Assembly: GCA_023548195.1 (NCBI GenBank)
Contig: JAJHZJ010000311.1
Span: forward strand, 5,344,687-5,408,686
From: Bettongia penicillata ogilbyi
Lineage: Eukaryota > Chordata > Mammalia > Diprotodontia > Potoroidae
Reading direction: 5' to 3'
Length of the DNA: 64,000 nucleotides
The translations under genes were made by a program, and so were the position numbers. The notes beneath the pieces were generated by a model. The model saw nothing but the letters and a program-made list of their open reading frames with translations, ran no database searches and was not told where the DNA came from. Below, one piece after another: positions 11,118-22,149 of the stretch. Numbering within the stretch: position 1 is the first letter of the stretch; each line of letters opens with the position of its first letter.

Positions 11118-11607
11118 GATTTATAGGATTGATCACTCTTCCTAGGGCAAGAAGTAGAAAGTAAGGTATAGTCCCAAATGGCATTGTGAATAATTAGGAA
11201 ACGTACTCTGGGATCATCTAGATGTAACTGGGTAGTTAAGTCTGTTCTCACTCTCTTGCCAGACAAGCTCATTCCCAGATTGGAGGTCCAGAATGGAGAG
11301 AGTTAGATGTAGCATGGCCTTTGGTCCATTGGAAAGTACAGTTCCAAGTCTGGGTGGACATTGGGATATGGGATAGATAGATATGGGATCAAATTACTGC
11401 TCATTTGCTTTGAGCTCTCTTTTTCTTTCTCTTCACATACTTTCTGCCCTTTCCAAGTATCTCAGGTTCCCTGTCCTCCCCCCATCCCCATCCTCAAAGC
11501 AGCCCTCTTAGGGAAGATACTTATTTTTTATCATTGGACATAAAGAAACAAATGGAAAGAAGTTTACTTCTACTACCCTACTTTTCTATGATCATGCAGC
11601 ACCCTCT
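11118..11607. other. Unassigned sequence
   Basis: No recognised repeat or gene. Open frames at 10999-11272 - overlap the SINE and have no protein features. Confidence 0.4.
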
Positions 11608-11960
11608 TTTTTATAATTAATTTATTTTAGTTTTCAACATTTACTTCCATAAGATTTTGAGTTTTAAATTTTCTCCTCCATCTTCAAGGTGGAGTACAAT
11701 CTGATGTAAGTTCTACTTATACATTCATATTAAACATGTTCACATTAGACATGATGAAAATAAGAATTAAAATTAATGGGAGGAACCATGAGAAAGGAGA
11801 AACAAAACAAAACAACAAAAGAAAAGGAGAGCTAATAGTCTGCTTCCATCTACCCTCAGACTCCAAAGTTCTTTCTCTGAATGTAGATGGCATTTTCCAT
11901 CGTGAGTCTTTTGGAGTTGTCCTAGATCCTTGCATTGCTGAGACATCACTTTCTTGAGGA
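11608..11960 (-). repeat. L1 3' UTR, reverse
   Basis: Marsupial L1 3' landmarks on +: 'tagttttcaacatttacttc', 'ataagattttgagttttaaa', 'gaaccatgagaaaggagaaa' and 'tccatcgtgagtcttttgga'. Truncated at the L1 5' side near 11960. Confidence 0.85.
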
Positions 11961-12039
11961 ACGCTGTAGACAGAGTAGGTTGGTAGAAAGAGTATGTAAC
12001 AATAATCTCAGCATCAACAATGATCATGCATTTTAAAGC

Positions 12040-12245
12040 GGCTTGTCCTTTTTTTCAAAGCGCTTTCACATCCATTATCTTATTCAATCCTCATAGTGAT
12101 AGAGGTAAACAGTGTAGCTGTTAGCCACATTTTATAGATGAGGACGCTGAGGGTCAGGAAAATGAAGAGACTAGGGCACAGTGAAACAGCTAGTCAGTGG
12201 TAGATCTGGGATGTGAGCTGGTGACTTGGACACTCCAAACATTCT
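12040..12245 (-). repeat. MIR-type SINE, reverse
   Basis: 'caaagcgctttcacatccat', 'tattcaatcctcatagtgat' and 'tttatagatgaggacgctga' in reversed order. Confidence 0.75.
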
Positions 12246-12715
12246 GCTGTGAACAGGTCAATCAGTTAAAGACCCTTAAATCTATCCAAACAGGCTAATT
12301 CTTGTTTGGAAAAGTGCAGGCACACCCAGCACACAAAATGCGCACACCTGGCACTGGAAACAAGAACTAACCAGAATTATGATCATGTTCCAGGAAGGGG
12401 TAAATTTGTGGCTCTGAGTCAGGCTCAAGATAGGACTGCCTGTAAGGAGAAGAAAGGAAGAGGTCCCCAAGTTATTCCTTCTCTGTCTTTGGGCTCCTTA
12501 ATGCTCCCCTTTTCTTGGGTTTAGAAACTTCTATAGAGTTGAATCTTCCAAACCACAGGACAAATGCCCAGTGGTTCTCTCTGCCTGATATGGATCAAGT
12601 GCCTCTGAATGAGAACTCTTCTTTTATCTCTGCATCCCAAGTCTGGAGTTTGGAGTTTAGTCATTTAACCAAGTCCTCACAGATCCCCAGGGCTAGGGAA
12701 AAATATTAACTGATA
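12246..12715. other. Unassigned sequence
   Basis: No clear repeat. Short open frames on both strands (12282-12709) overlap each other and show no domain. Confidence 0.35.
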
Positions 12716-12719
12716 GTCA

Positions 12720-13172
12720 TGAAGCATTTTAAGCAAAGAAATTTGCATATATTGCTTCATTAGAACTTTAAGACAACCCTATGAAGCAAGTACCAACAGG
12801 TAACTGATACTCACAGGTATTCCCATTTTTCAGGTGAGGATATTGAGGTACAGAGAGTATCAGGGACGCAGCTAACAAGGATCAGAAGCAGGTTTTGAAC
12901 TCAGATCTTTCTGATTTAAGGGCCAGCACTCTAGCAAATGTGACATGTTGCCTTAGTGAGTGATGGACAGGTAGAAAGCAGAGAATTTTAAAGCTGAAAG
13001 GGACCTTCGAGATCATCTTCTCTGGCCTCTTTCATTCGACAGATTAGGACACTGAGGCCTGGAGTAAAGTGACTTGTCTTGAGCTGCAGAGATAGGGAGT
13101 AGTAGCAGATCCAGGATTAGAACCCAGGGTTCCTGACCCCTAATGCAGTTACTTTTCCATTAAGGCCAATTG
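12720..13172 (-). repeat. Two MIR-type SINEs in tandem, reverse
   Basis: First copy about 12720-12955 ('ccatttttcaggtgaggata', 'ggttttgaactcagatcttt'). Second copy about 12985-13172 ('ctgaaagggaccttcgagat', 'aggacactgaggcctggagt'). Both are reversed and diverged. Confidence 0.75.
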
Positions 13173-13271
13173 TAAACTACGTCCATTTAGGGATTAGTAA
13201 ATGGGTGTCTTGGGAAAGCATCCTGAGAGGGAGGGAAGGAAGTTTGGCACAGATGTGCTGCTATTGGATGA

Positions 13272-13536
13272 ACTTCGTTGTCATTCAGTCATTGTAGTCG
13301 GATCTGACGATGTGACCCCTTTTTGGGGTTTTCTTGAAGAGATCCTGGAATGGTTTGCCAATATTTTTCTTTCAGCTCATTTTCTGGATGAGGTAACGGA
13401 GGCAAATTGGGTTAAGGGACTTGTCCAGGGTCACATACCTGATAAGTGTCTGAGACTGGCATTTGAACTTAGGAAGATGAGTTTTCCTCACTCTGGGTGC
13501 AGTACTCCATCCACAGCACTATCTAGCTGTCCCTGT
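13272..13536 (-). repeat. MAR1-type SINE, reverse
   Basis: Starts with the reversed tail 'gttgtcattcagtcattgta' and 'ttttggggttttcttgaaga', then 'gacttgtccagggtcacata'. Ends with the reversed head 'tatctagctgtccc'. Confidence 0.9.
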
Positions 13537-14054
13537 TGGATGAGCACTATGTGGATAATTGAGAGGTGGCTATATAACAAAAAAAAAGTCCAGGGGGGTA
13601 ATTTTCTGATGAGTTCAGCACTTTGGTCCCAAATTGGAGAAGATGCTTTTGAATTATTTGTATCTTAGCCTTACTAGGTACAGTGGCTGATGATTTATTG
13701 ATTTCTTTCCTCTCCCACTCCTCCCTCCCCCAGTGTCTTTTGTAGGGTTAAGTGCCCAGGGCTGCTCTGAGGGCTGGGCCCTGGACTTCTGGCAGTCACT
13801 CAGGAGCCATGACAATGCTGGGAATGCTGATGCAAGGGTAAGGGGCTGCAGGATTACTCAGCTTAGTGTTTCTGCTTTGCCAAATGGATTCTGTTTTCCA
13901 GCCAAAAGGCAATCAGGGAGCACGTGTGGGTATTTGGTTCAATACTGGGACACATTACTGGAAGCACCTGTGGCCCATAGCCTGTCTTCTGCCCTGACTC
14001 ACATCCCCTGTTTCTGGGGAAGGGGAGGATGAATTCATAGGGGACACAGGGAAG
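13537..14054. other. Unassigned sequence
   Basis: No recognised repeat or exon. A 99-codon frame on + (13733-14032) has no recognisable features. Confidence 0.35.
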
Positions 14055-14291
<237 letters not shown>

Positions 14292-14449
14292 ACAGAAAGA
14301 GATTCAGTGATATTACCTATGCAGACTTTGCTTTTGCCCTACCTTCTCCCCTCTGTCGGCTCCAGCTGTTTGGGCTTTCCTGGATGATCATCTTGACTGA
14401 AAATGCCCACTTAGCCTCCCCAGTCTTGGAGTATGTCAACGACAATTCA

Positions 14450-14580
14450 TTCAGTCAATAAACAAGTGCTTTAAAAGTGCCTTCTATGTGTGAAGCACTT
14501 TGTTAAGAGCTGGGGATAAAAAGAAAAGTGAAACAAGCCCTGAAAAAAAAGAGGCTTATGCCCTGCTGAGGGATTCAGCA
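14450..14580 (-). repeat. L2 3' end, reverse
   Basis: 'cagtcaataaacaagtgctt', 'gcacttttgttaagagctgg'-like and 'ggataaaaagaaaagtgaaa' match the reversed L2 terminus. Confidence 0.6.
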
Positions 14581-14586
14581 TTCGCG

Positions 14587-14587
<1 letters not shown>

Positions 14588-14627
<40 letters not shown>
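14588..14627. repeat. (CA)n microsatellite
   Basis: About 20 CA units, followed by AT-rich 'acatatgttttatattctaa'. Confidence 0.95.
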
Positions 14628-14630
<3 letters not shown>

Positions 14631-15482
14631 TATGTTTTATATTCTAAGTTTTGCATTATATTATTATATGTAATCATATATAATATGTTATATATGTAAT
14701 TTTATACACACATATTTGTATAACTCTAGGGCTCACTATGCTAGGCTCATTTCTAATTAAACAGATTTTTAAAGGCCTAAGTTCAAAGTAGTTTTGTCCT
14801 AGAAAGAGCAGTTATGAAACTTATGAATGTCTTAAGATGTTGTCAGGGGTGAAAACTCTCTACCCAGAGGCTGGGGTGGGGAGTGCAGGGGGGTCTGAGC
14901 CCTGCACTAGAAAAGGTCACCTTCTCTCCTGTGGCTCCTGGAGCTTTGTCACTCTCTCAGGTCTCAAACAAAGAGACACCAGGAAATGTAAGTCCAGGGA
15001 CAGCCACAGGTCTTTACGAGAAAGAAGATTTATAGACTCATTAAATGCAGTGTTTAACAGAATGAAGGGACACAATTAGAAACTGACACCAGTTGTACCT
15101 GCTGAAAAAAGACAGGGTATAGGACAGCTATTTTTTCCTCTCAGCACTCCAGCTTCCACAGTGAATGCCCACAACAACACAACACACCACAGACACTATA
15201 ACCCTACCACAAGACTGTCATAGAAAGATCTTTTGGCTTGTCCATTCAGAGGTCACATCCCTTGGGGGCGTAGGTTTGAAGAAAGGAAATATAGATGTTG
15301 TTACCATCATGCTGCCACCTCACATGACCTCTCTCTTTCCTCAAGATCCTCAAAAACTCCCTATAAACCTGCCCTCCTGTCTAAGTCTTGTGACAACTTC
15401 TCTGAAGCTGATGAGAAATATAGTTCTGAAAGCCTTTAGGAGAGGGCTGTTACCCAAGATGTAATGATGATGATGATGATGA
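14628..15482. other. Unassigned sequence
   Basis: No clear repeat apart from a short (ATG)n run at about 15464-15482. Overlapping frames at 15165-15464 are not gene-like. Confidence 0.35.
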
Positions 15483-15735
15483 TAACTTACATTTTTATGG
15501 CTCTATAAGATTTACAAAGTATTTAACCTACATGACCTCATTTATTCCTCACAATAATCCTGGGAAGTAGATGCTACTAGTACTCTTATTTTATAGATGT
15601 GGAAACTTAGGCAGGCAGAGGTTAAGGGACTTGCCCAAGGTCACATAAGAAGTAGGTATCAGAGGTTGGGTTTGGACTCAAGCCTTCCTCACTTCATGTC
15701 CAGGACTTTATTCACTTTGCCACCTAGATGCCTCA
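15483..15735 (-). repeat. MIR/SINE, reverse
   Basis: 'tcacaataatcctgggaagt', 'ggttaagggacttgcccaag' and 'ctcaagccttcctcacttca', ending 'tttgccacctagatgcc', which is a reversed SINE head. Confidence 0.8.
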
Positions 15736-15947
15736 TTTACAAAATAAATATGACGCAAGGTAATTTTGAGAGAGATACTAAGTAGCTGGGATTATCAGAA
15801 AAAGCTTCATGTAGGCCAGGAATTCTTAGTCCCCCTTCTCCCCTTCCCCCCCTCTTTTTTTTTGTCCTGGATCTCTTTGACAATCTGGTGAAGTCTATGC
15901 ATTCCTTTTCAGAATAATTCTTTTTTTAAAGATCATTTCTTATTGGT

Positions 15948-16174
15948 TAATTATGTCGGATGTTTTGTGACTCCATTGGTTCATACTGTCCATGGAATTT
16001 TCTTGGCAAAAATACTGGAGTAGTTTGCCATTTTCTTCTTCAATAGATTAAGGCAAACAGAGGTTAAATGACTTGCCCAGGGTCACACAGCTAGTTAGTG
16101 TCTGAGGCTGGATTTGAACCCAGGTCTTCCTGACTCCAGGGCTAGTGTTCTATCTACTAAGCCAGCTAGCTGCC
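15948..16174 (-). repeat. MAR1-type SINE, reverse, inside a MITE
   Basis: 'gaattttcttggcaaaaata', 'aaatgacttgcccagggtca', 'ggatttgaacccaggtcttc' and the reversed head 'agctagctgcc'. Confidence 0.88.
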
Positions 16175-16261
16175 AGAACATAGTTTATAGAAATGCTGTA
16201 GTGCAGTTAGAAGTTAGCGAAAATGAAGATGTAATTTCCAACCCCCCCTCCCCTTCACAAA

Positions 16262-16750
16262 TCCTATTTATATTTGCCAGCCATTGTACTTACTTAGGAC
16301 TTTTACAAATGCTGTCTCATTTGATCCTCACAACAGCCTGCAGAATAGGTATTGTTAATATCCTCATGTGTTGTTGCTTAGTTATGTTCAGTCATGTCTG
16401 TCTTTGTGACCCCATTTGGGGTTTTCTTGGCAAAGATACTGGGGTGATTCACCATTTCCTTCTCCAGCTCATTTTACAGATGAGGAAACTGAGGCAATCA
16501 GGGTTAAGTGACCTGTCCAGGGTCACACAGTTAGGAAGTGTCTGAGGTCACATTTGAACTCAGGTCTTCTGGACTTGAGGTCCAGTGCTCTATCCACTGT
16601 ACCACCAGCTGCCCACATCCCTATTTTACAGTTGAAGAAATTGAAGTCACTGTTCAGTGACTTTCCCAGGATCACAAACTAGAGTTTGAGGTCATATTTG
16701 AACTCAGGTCTTCCTGACTCCAGGCCTAGCACTCTATCCATTTTGCTCTA
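16262..16750 (-). repeat. MIR-type SINE, reverse, split by a MAR1 SINE
   Basis: The 3' part (16262-16365, 'tctcatttgatcctcacaac') and 5' part (16614-16750, 'cctattttacagttgaagaa', 'gacttcccaggatcacaaa'-like) flank the MAR1 copy at 16366-16613. Confidence 0.75.
16366..16613 (-). repeat. MAR1-type SINE, reverse, inside a MIR
   Basis: A well-preserved copy: 'tgttgttgcttagttatgtt', 'ggggttttcttggcaaagat', 'cttctccagctcattttaca', 'gacctgtccagggtcacaca'. It ends with the reversed head 'accaccagctgccc'. Confidence 0.92.
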
Positions 16751-16803
16751 AGTTCACAGACCTTCTGAAATCAAGTTCATGGATTGTAGATTAAGAACCC
16801 CTG

Positions 16804-17209
16804 ATGAAGAAGGTATTGCTTGAAGTGGCTTTGAAGGAAAAGAAGTTTTAAGCGGTCAAGGTGAGGAGAAAATGAATTACACTCCTCATTTCTCAGAAGA
16901 AATTGACTGATTAGAGTCTTTGGGTTTCCTGACTCCCTCAGGGCATATGGGATGGTGATGGTTGAGGTGGAGAGAGAGGACATCATTCCCAAAGCATGCC
17001 GGGCACATTTCCAAGTAGCCAGGCCATGAGACAGGGTGCCTGTGGCTTCAGACTAATGTTGTTCTCTCTTCCCCTGGAAAAGTACTCATATTGTAGACTC
17101 CCTATAAACCACAGGACTCAGGCCCCGCTGTCCTTCCCTCTTGGTACAGGCCAGACTCCTGAGGCTGAAACCATCCTAAGAAACATCCTTGTCATGCTGT
17201 AAATAGCTA
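16804..17209. other. Unassigned sequence
   Basis: No gene or repeat recognised. Confidence 0.35.
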
Positions 17210-17465
17210 GTAATAGCTTCCTGTTGTTTGTCCTTCGTCCTCAAAGAGGACCAAGACATCAGGGAGGTGATGCCATGACATGCAAGACTGCCACGTCACC
17301 AGCCTCATTGTCTTCTCCAGAGCCATCTGGGTCCAGTGGCCAGACATAGGTCAGGATAACTGGAGATGACCCAGGATGCAGTGGTAGAACCTGGCCTTTT
17401 TAAGCTAAGGCCTTTAACAGGTTGCAGTTTGACTGAAGCAATACCCATTCAATGATTAAGACTGT
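17210..17465 (-). repeat. RTE-tailed SINE (MAR4-like), reverse
   Basis: 'tgttgtttgtccttcgtcct', 'caaagaggaccaagacatca', 'tccagagccatctgggtcca' and 'gcaatacccattcaatgatt'. Same layout as 6100-6365. Confidence 0.88.
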
Positions 17466-17654
17466 AGGAAATCAAGCAGGGAATGGACTCTTTACCTAGT
17501 AAAAAAAAAATATAGATTCTGGTTGAGGAAGACCCTCAGGGTTTCTGACCAAAGCAGAAATAATTACTGTTTACCTTCATTCTGAGCCAATCAGGGCCCA
17601 AACAATGACCATGTGGGGCTTGGCCTGGGACCTATTGTTGGTCAATCAGAGAGA

Positions 17655-18000
17655 TAGTAATGGTTGATATTTATATGGAGTATCACAGTTACAAAGCAGT
17701 CTCCGTATATTACCCATTTTAATTATTCTTATCAAATAACTTTGTAAGGCATTATATCAGTCTAACATACAAAATATATCTGATAATTTTGTGAGGCCTT
17801 ATACCCATCTAATATGTGAAAATATATCAAATAACTTTGCGAGGCAGTACAATAATCCTGGAAGTACTATTAATATTCCCATTTTACAACTGAAGAAACC
17901 AAGGTATACAGAAGGTAAGTGAGTTGCTGAGCTAGTGAGTGAGTGAGGTCATATTTGAACTCAGATCTTTCTGACTCCAAGTCAGGTGATCTATATACTG
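17655..18000 (-). repeat. MIR-type SINE, reverse, with internal 47-bp triplication
   Basis: The flanks are MIR ('ttcccattttacaactgaag', 'catatttgaactcagatctt'). Inside, three copies of a unit headed by a 'TCAAATAACTTTG' core start at 17732, 17779 and 17827. Confidence 0.75.
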
Positions 18001-18524
18001 CACTTCTGGTAGGAGGCATCATCCATAGGAGAAAGCAACAAGGTAATAAAGACAACTAAAATTAGGGTATTTTCTAAATTGAAGGCACAAGGATTGAGAG
18101 GCAGAGAGATAGGGAACATAATCCTAATTGTCACAGAATACAATTGGCAGCAGAGGGGGGCAACATCTGACCTCCAGGTCAAGTCAAACCTTAGCAAATA
18201 CACATCACAGGGGTCGGGCCATACCAGCTGAACCAGTTTTCATAGAGAGCTTTCATAGGTTTGTCATCTCTAGACATGTGAATCTCATATCATCAGTTGC
18301 CTCTTGGGCATTCCAAACTGGATATCCCAGAAACTAGTTACTATATAAAACAGAAACAAAACTAGAAACAAAAATAGGATGAAATAAAAATAATTTTAAA
18401 ATATTTAAAAAATTATTTATCATTAATACAAAACCTTTTTTATTATAACCTTAAATATGATTAGAGTCCATTGCTTAGAGTGAGAACAATGAGATTGAAT
18501 GTTTCATTATTTTGTGACATGTAA
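18001..18524. other. Unassigned, very AT-rich towards the right
   Basis: No gene. 18340-18440 is mostly A/T and could be an old LINE tail. Confidence 0.35.
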
Positions 18525-19870
18525 AAATAAATTTAATTAATTTCTTTTGTTTTCACATCACCTTAATTTTCCACTGCATTCTTCCTCCATCCTCTCTCAG
18601 TCCCACGGAGCTTTCCTTATATTAAGGAGCTTTTTTTTTTAAAAGGAAGAAGAAATAGTTCAGCAAGATTAAGCAACACATGGAAAAAGTCTGATAAGCA
18701 TGCAGTATTCCATAATTTGCCACTCTCCTCTTCCCATCTCTTCAAGGAAGAGGAGGGAGGAGTCTTTTCACATCACTTCTTATAATTTCACAGGATTCAG
18801 TTTTGATTGTCCATTTATGTTGTTGTAATTATTTTATATAGTGTTTTCCTGGTTCTATTTACTTCACTTTTCATCAGTTCATACGAGTCTTTTCATGTTT
18901 CTCCATATTCATAGTTTCTTATAAAATAGCAATATTCATTTGCTTTCCTATAGCACAATTTATTTAGACAGTGTCCGGTTGATAGGTGCCTACTTTATTT
19001 CTAGTTCTTTTCTACCACAAAAGAAGATGCTGTACATATTTTTGTGTATGTGGATATTCATTAATTCATTCATTCATTTTCTTATTTACCATCTATCTCT
19101 TGCTTCACAGTAGTGAGATCTCTGAGTCAGTGTGGAAACATTTTAATCAATTTGTTAAAATAATTTCAAATTGCTTTTCAGATTGAGTAGATTGATTCAC
19201 AGCTCTAACCAACAATGATTTTTCCCATCTTGTGTCATCTTTGGCAGTTTTTCTTGGTGTAAATTGAAACCTCTAGGTTGTTTTGATGTGTATTTCTATT
19301 ATTAGTGACTTGGGACATTGTTTTATGTAGTTATTAATACTTTACAATCCTTTTTCGGATCTGTTTGTTCATGTTCTTTAGCCACTTATCCACTGGGGGA
19401 TGCTTTTGGTCATATATTTCTGCTAGTTTGTCTATATAGCTTGAGTGTTAGATCCTCATCAGAAATGTTGGATGCAAAGATCTTTTCCTGTTTTCTTTCT
19501 TATCCTGGCTTCATTATTTTTTGGTTTGTGTAAAAGCCTTTCAATTTCTTGTAATCAAAATGATCTATTTTTGTCTATCTCCTCTAGTCCTTATTTGGTT
19601 AAGAATTTATCTTATGTTGACAGCTGTGAAAGACATGTTATTTGCTTCTTTTCTAATTTTTAAATGCCATGATATTTCTTGTTAAAGTCACATATATTTT
19701 GAACTACTCTAGAATATGGTATAAGATGTTAGTATAAACCAAATTTGTCAATTTGTCAGATTCTTTTTTTTTTTGTTTCCCCATAAATTCTTGTCAAATA
19801 GGGTATTCTTTCCTAGGTGATTTATATTTTTGCATTTATCAGCCATTAGGTTAGGTTCAATTGTTAATCA
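18525..19870 (-). repeat. L1 fragment, reverse (ORF2 end and 3' UTR)
   Basis: Old L1 landmarks on +: 'cctggttctatttacttcac', 'cagtttcttataaaatagca'-like, 'acagctctaaccaacaatga', 'ttgatgtgtatttctattat', 'gttcatgttctttagccact' and 'gatcctcatcagaaatgttg'. No open frame survives beyond about 70 codons. Confidence 0.75.
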
Positions 19871-20499
19871 AAAAAAGAAAGGGATTATGGTTTGCTAGTA
19901 CTTAATATAAGGATTAACACTGGTTCCATATCTTGGCCTGAATGGTAGGGAGTCAGGTGTTATGTAAGGTATTGCAGGCATTTTGAGGGAATGGCAGAAA
20001 TTCCACAACAGTGTTGAACAATGGTGGCTTCATTCATTCATCCACTTTCAGTAGTCTATGTATGACCATTTATATGTGCCCAGTTAAGTGGATTTATGGA
20101 TTATATTATAGAATTTTAACTAAATTCACTTCTGCATAAGTAAAGCTTAAAACACGAGTAAGTTTAAAAAATTTTTGCAAACAACCCAAACCCAAACCAA
20201 AAGACCCACAGATTGAAAATAATATAAGTATTGTGAGCACAAAGGGACAAGAAAAATGGTGGAGCTGAAAATTCCCTTATCCTTACATGAGCTCTTCATC
20301 AGTCATAATATAGGACAAAAATAATTATGATTTAAACAGATCTGACAAGAAATCACAGCACAGTGTTTAAAAGATGCCTTTTGCCTTTAAAGATGAGTCA
20401 AGAAATTTTCTTTTGGAAAACAAAACCAAAAGCAAACCAAATTTTCAAATTCACTGTTTTTTCCTGTATTGACAAGTGACTGTCAGCAGTAGGCTACTT
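19871..20499. other. Unassigned AT-rich sequence
   Basis: Directly upstream of the hAT-related block and may contain more of it, but I cannot show this. Confidence 0.3.
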
Positions 20500-21805
20500 A
20501 CTGAATAATTTTGAGAAAATAAACTTCCTTAATCTGTCTCTTCAAGATACGCCATTAGTAGAAAAATACCTGCTTTGCAAAGAAACTCATGCTGTGGAGA
20601 GAGCTTAGAAAGTGAATTTTTGAAAATCTTACCATTATTCTATTCTTTTGCTGCCCAACATATCATGTGTCAACAGTGAGAAGACTCTTTTCTGTATGCT
20701 TCACAAGCTTGGAAAGAATATTTTCAAACCTCTTTTTTCACTTCTTGTATTATTTCATTCTATTAAAAAAATTTTTTTTTCTACTTTTATTTTTAAAAAA
20801 ATTAATTTATTTGTTTTTAGTTTTCTACAATCACTTCCATATATCTTAGATTGTTTCCCCCTCCCTCCTTTCCACTTCCCTCCCTGAGATGGCTTGCAAT
20901 CTTATATAGGTTCTACACGTACATTCTTGTTAAATATATTTTCACCTTAGTCATGTCGCCCATAAGAATTTAAATGAATAGGAGAAACCATGAAAACAAA
21001 ACAAAACAAAATATAACACAAGAGAAAAAGGTCTTCTCCATTCTGTGATCCAATTCCATAGTTCTTTCTCTGGATGTGGATGGCATTTTGTCTCAAGAGT
21101 CCACTGGGAAATTTTTTGGGTCCTTGCATTGCTGTGAAGGGCTAAATCTACCAGAAAAATTCCTCGCACACTGTGATTGTTGCTGTGTACAAATTCTCAT
21201 GGTTCTGCTCCTTTCACTCAGCATCAGTTCATATAGATCCTTCCAGGCCTCTCTGAAGTCTTCCTGTTCATCATTTCTTACAGCACAATAGTATTCCATT
21301 ACATTCACATATCACAACTTGTTCAGCTATCCCGTAATTGATGGGCATCCCCTGGATTTCCAGTTCTTGGCCAAAACTTTTTTTTTAAATGAAAATGAAG
21401 AGTTTCAATGAGCTCTGAACTTATTTGTTAAACATTTATTTGTCAAATTTGTTTAATTTGTTAAAAATTTAAAAATGCAACAACTTTTAATTGGGTTTTC
21501 AAATCAACTAACATCAGAAAAGATGGATATTAATTATCTGAATTTCAAAAAAGCTTTTGCAAAAAATGAAATTGAAAAATAAGGATCAAGATTTAAAAAG
21601 TGCAGCCAGTGAAGCACTTCTTCTATTGGGATCTCTTTATTTTTATGAGGTCTCTTTTGTGGCTATGATTGCCATTAAAACTAAGTGCAGAAATAAAATG
21701 AACTTGGAGGATCTTCAAGTAAATACAGTCACTGTATTACAAAATATTAAACTGACATTTAAAAAATATCCCTCTCCCTACTATAATTTGACCTACTTCT
21801 AAAAA
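20500..21805 (+). pseudogene. Broken hAT-family transposase (ZBED/FAM200-like), split by L1
   Basis: The frame at 21557-21802 has the C-terminal hAT dimerisation signature in degraded form: 'SFVAMIAIKTKCRNKMNLE' resembles the usual 'GFSAxxAIKTKYRNRL' block of hAT/ZBED proteins. Upstream, 20505-20650 gives 'FEKINFLNLSLQ', which resembles the hAT stretch 'FxKLNxLNLSLQ'. An L1 3' end on the other strand lies between them (about 20785-21378). Stops and frame changes are frequent, so this is dead. The family (hAT) is inferred from motif memory, and the N-terminal zinc finger and catalytic residues were not located. Confidence 0.55.
20785..21378 (-). repeat. L1 3' end, reverse, inside hAT remnant
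   Basis: 'tcttatataggttctacacg', 'agttctttctctggatgtgg', 'ctcatggttctgctcctttc', 'cacaatagtattccattaca' and 'tgatgggcatcccctggatt' are reversed L1 3' landmarks. Confidence 0.88.
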
Positions 21806-22149
21806 TGCTAGGAATAACAATAAAATTAGGAAATTAATTAATTTGACTATAATAATGGTCAAAGAAGGAACAAAATTATTCCTGTTTGCTGGCATCATGG
21901 TGGGGGGAAAGTTTTCCTTTAGAACCTTAATGTTGAAGATACTGAAAGAGTTATATAGTATATAAGAAGAAAAACTGACAACCTGGGATAAATTGGTTCT
22001 ATTATGAGGGTTTTTATATGGGATGAAGAAGGAAGGTTAAAAAGAATACATTAGTGCAGGAAGGAGAAAGAAGAAAGTGGAATTAGTCATTTCTCATAAT
22101 TGGGGTATGTGAGAAAGGGATGTAAACATGGAGGAAGAAAAGAAAGGTT
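21806..22149. other. Unassigned sequence
   Basis: No recognised element. Confidence 0.3.

Larger units (their letters stand above)
15817..16803 (+). mobile_element. hAT-like MITE expanded by nested SINEs
   Basis: Left end 'caggaattcttagt' (15817-15830) and right end 'attaagaacccctg' (to 16803) are the inverted repeats of the family also seen at 61584-61788. Internal MITE pieces ('gacaatctggtgaagtctat', 'gttcatggattgtagattaa') are separated by SINEs at 15948-16174 and about 16262-16750. Flanking 8-mers 'atgtaggc' and 'atgaagaa' agree at 5 of 8. Confidence 0.7.
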
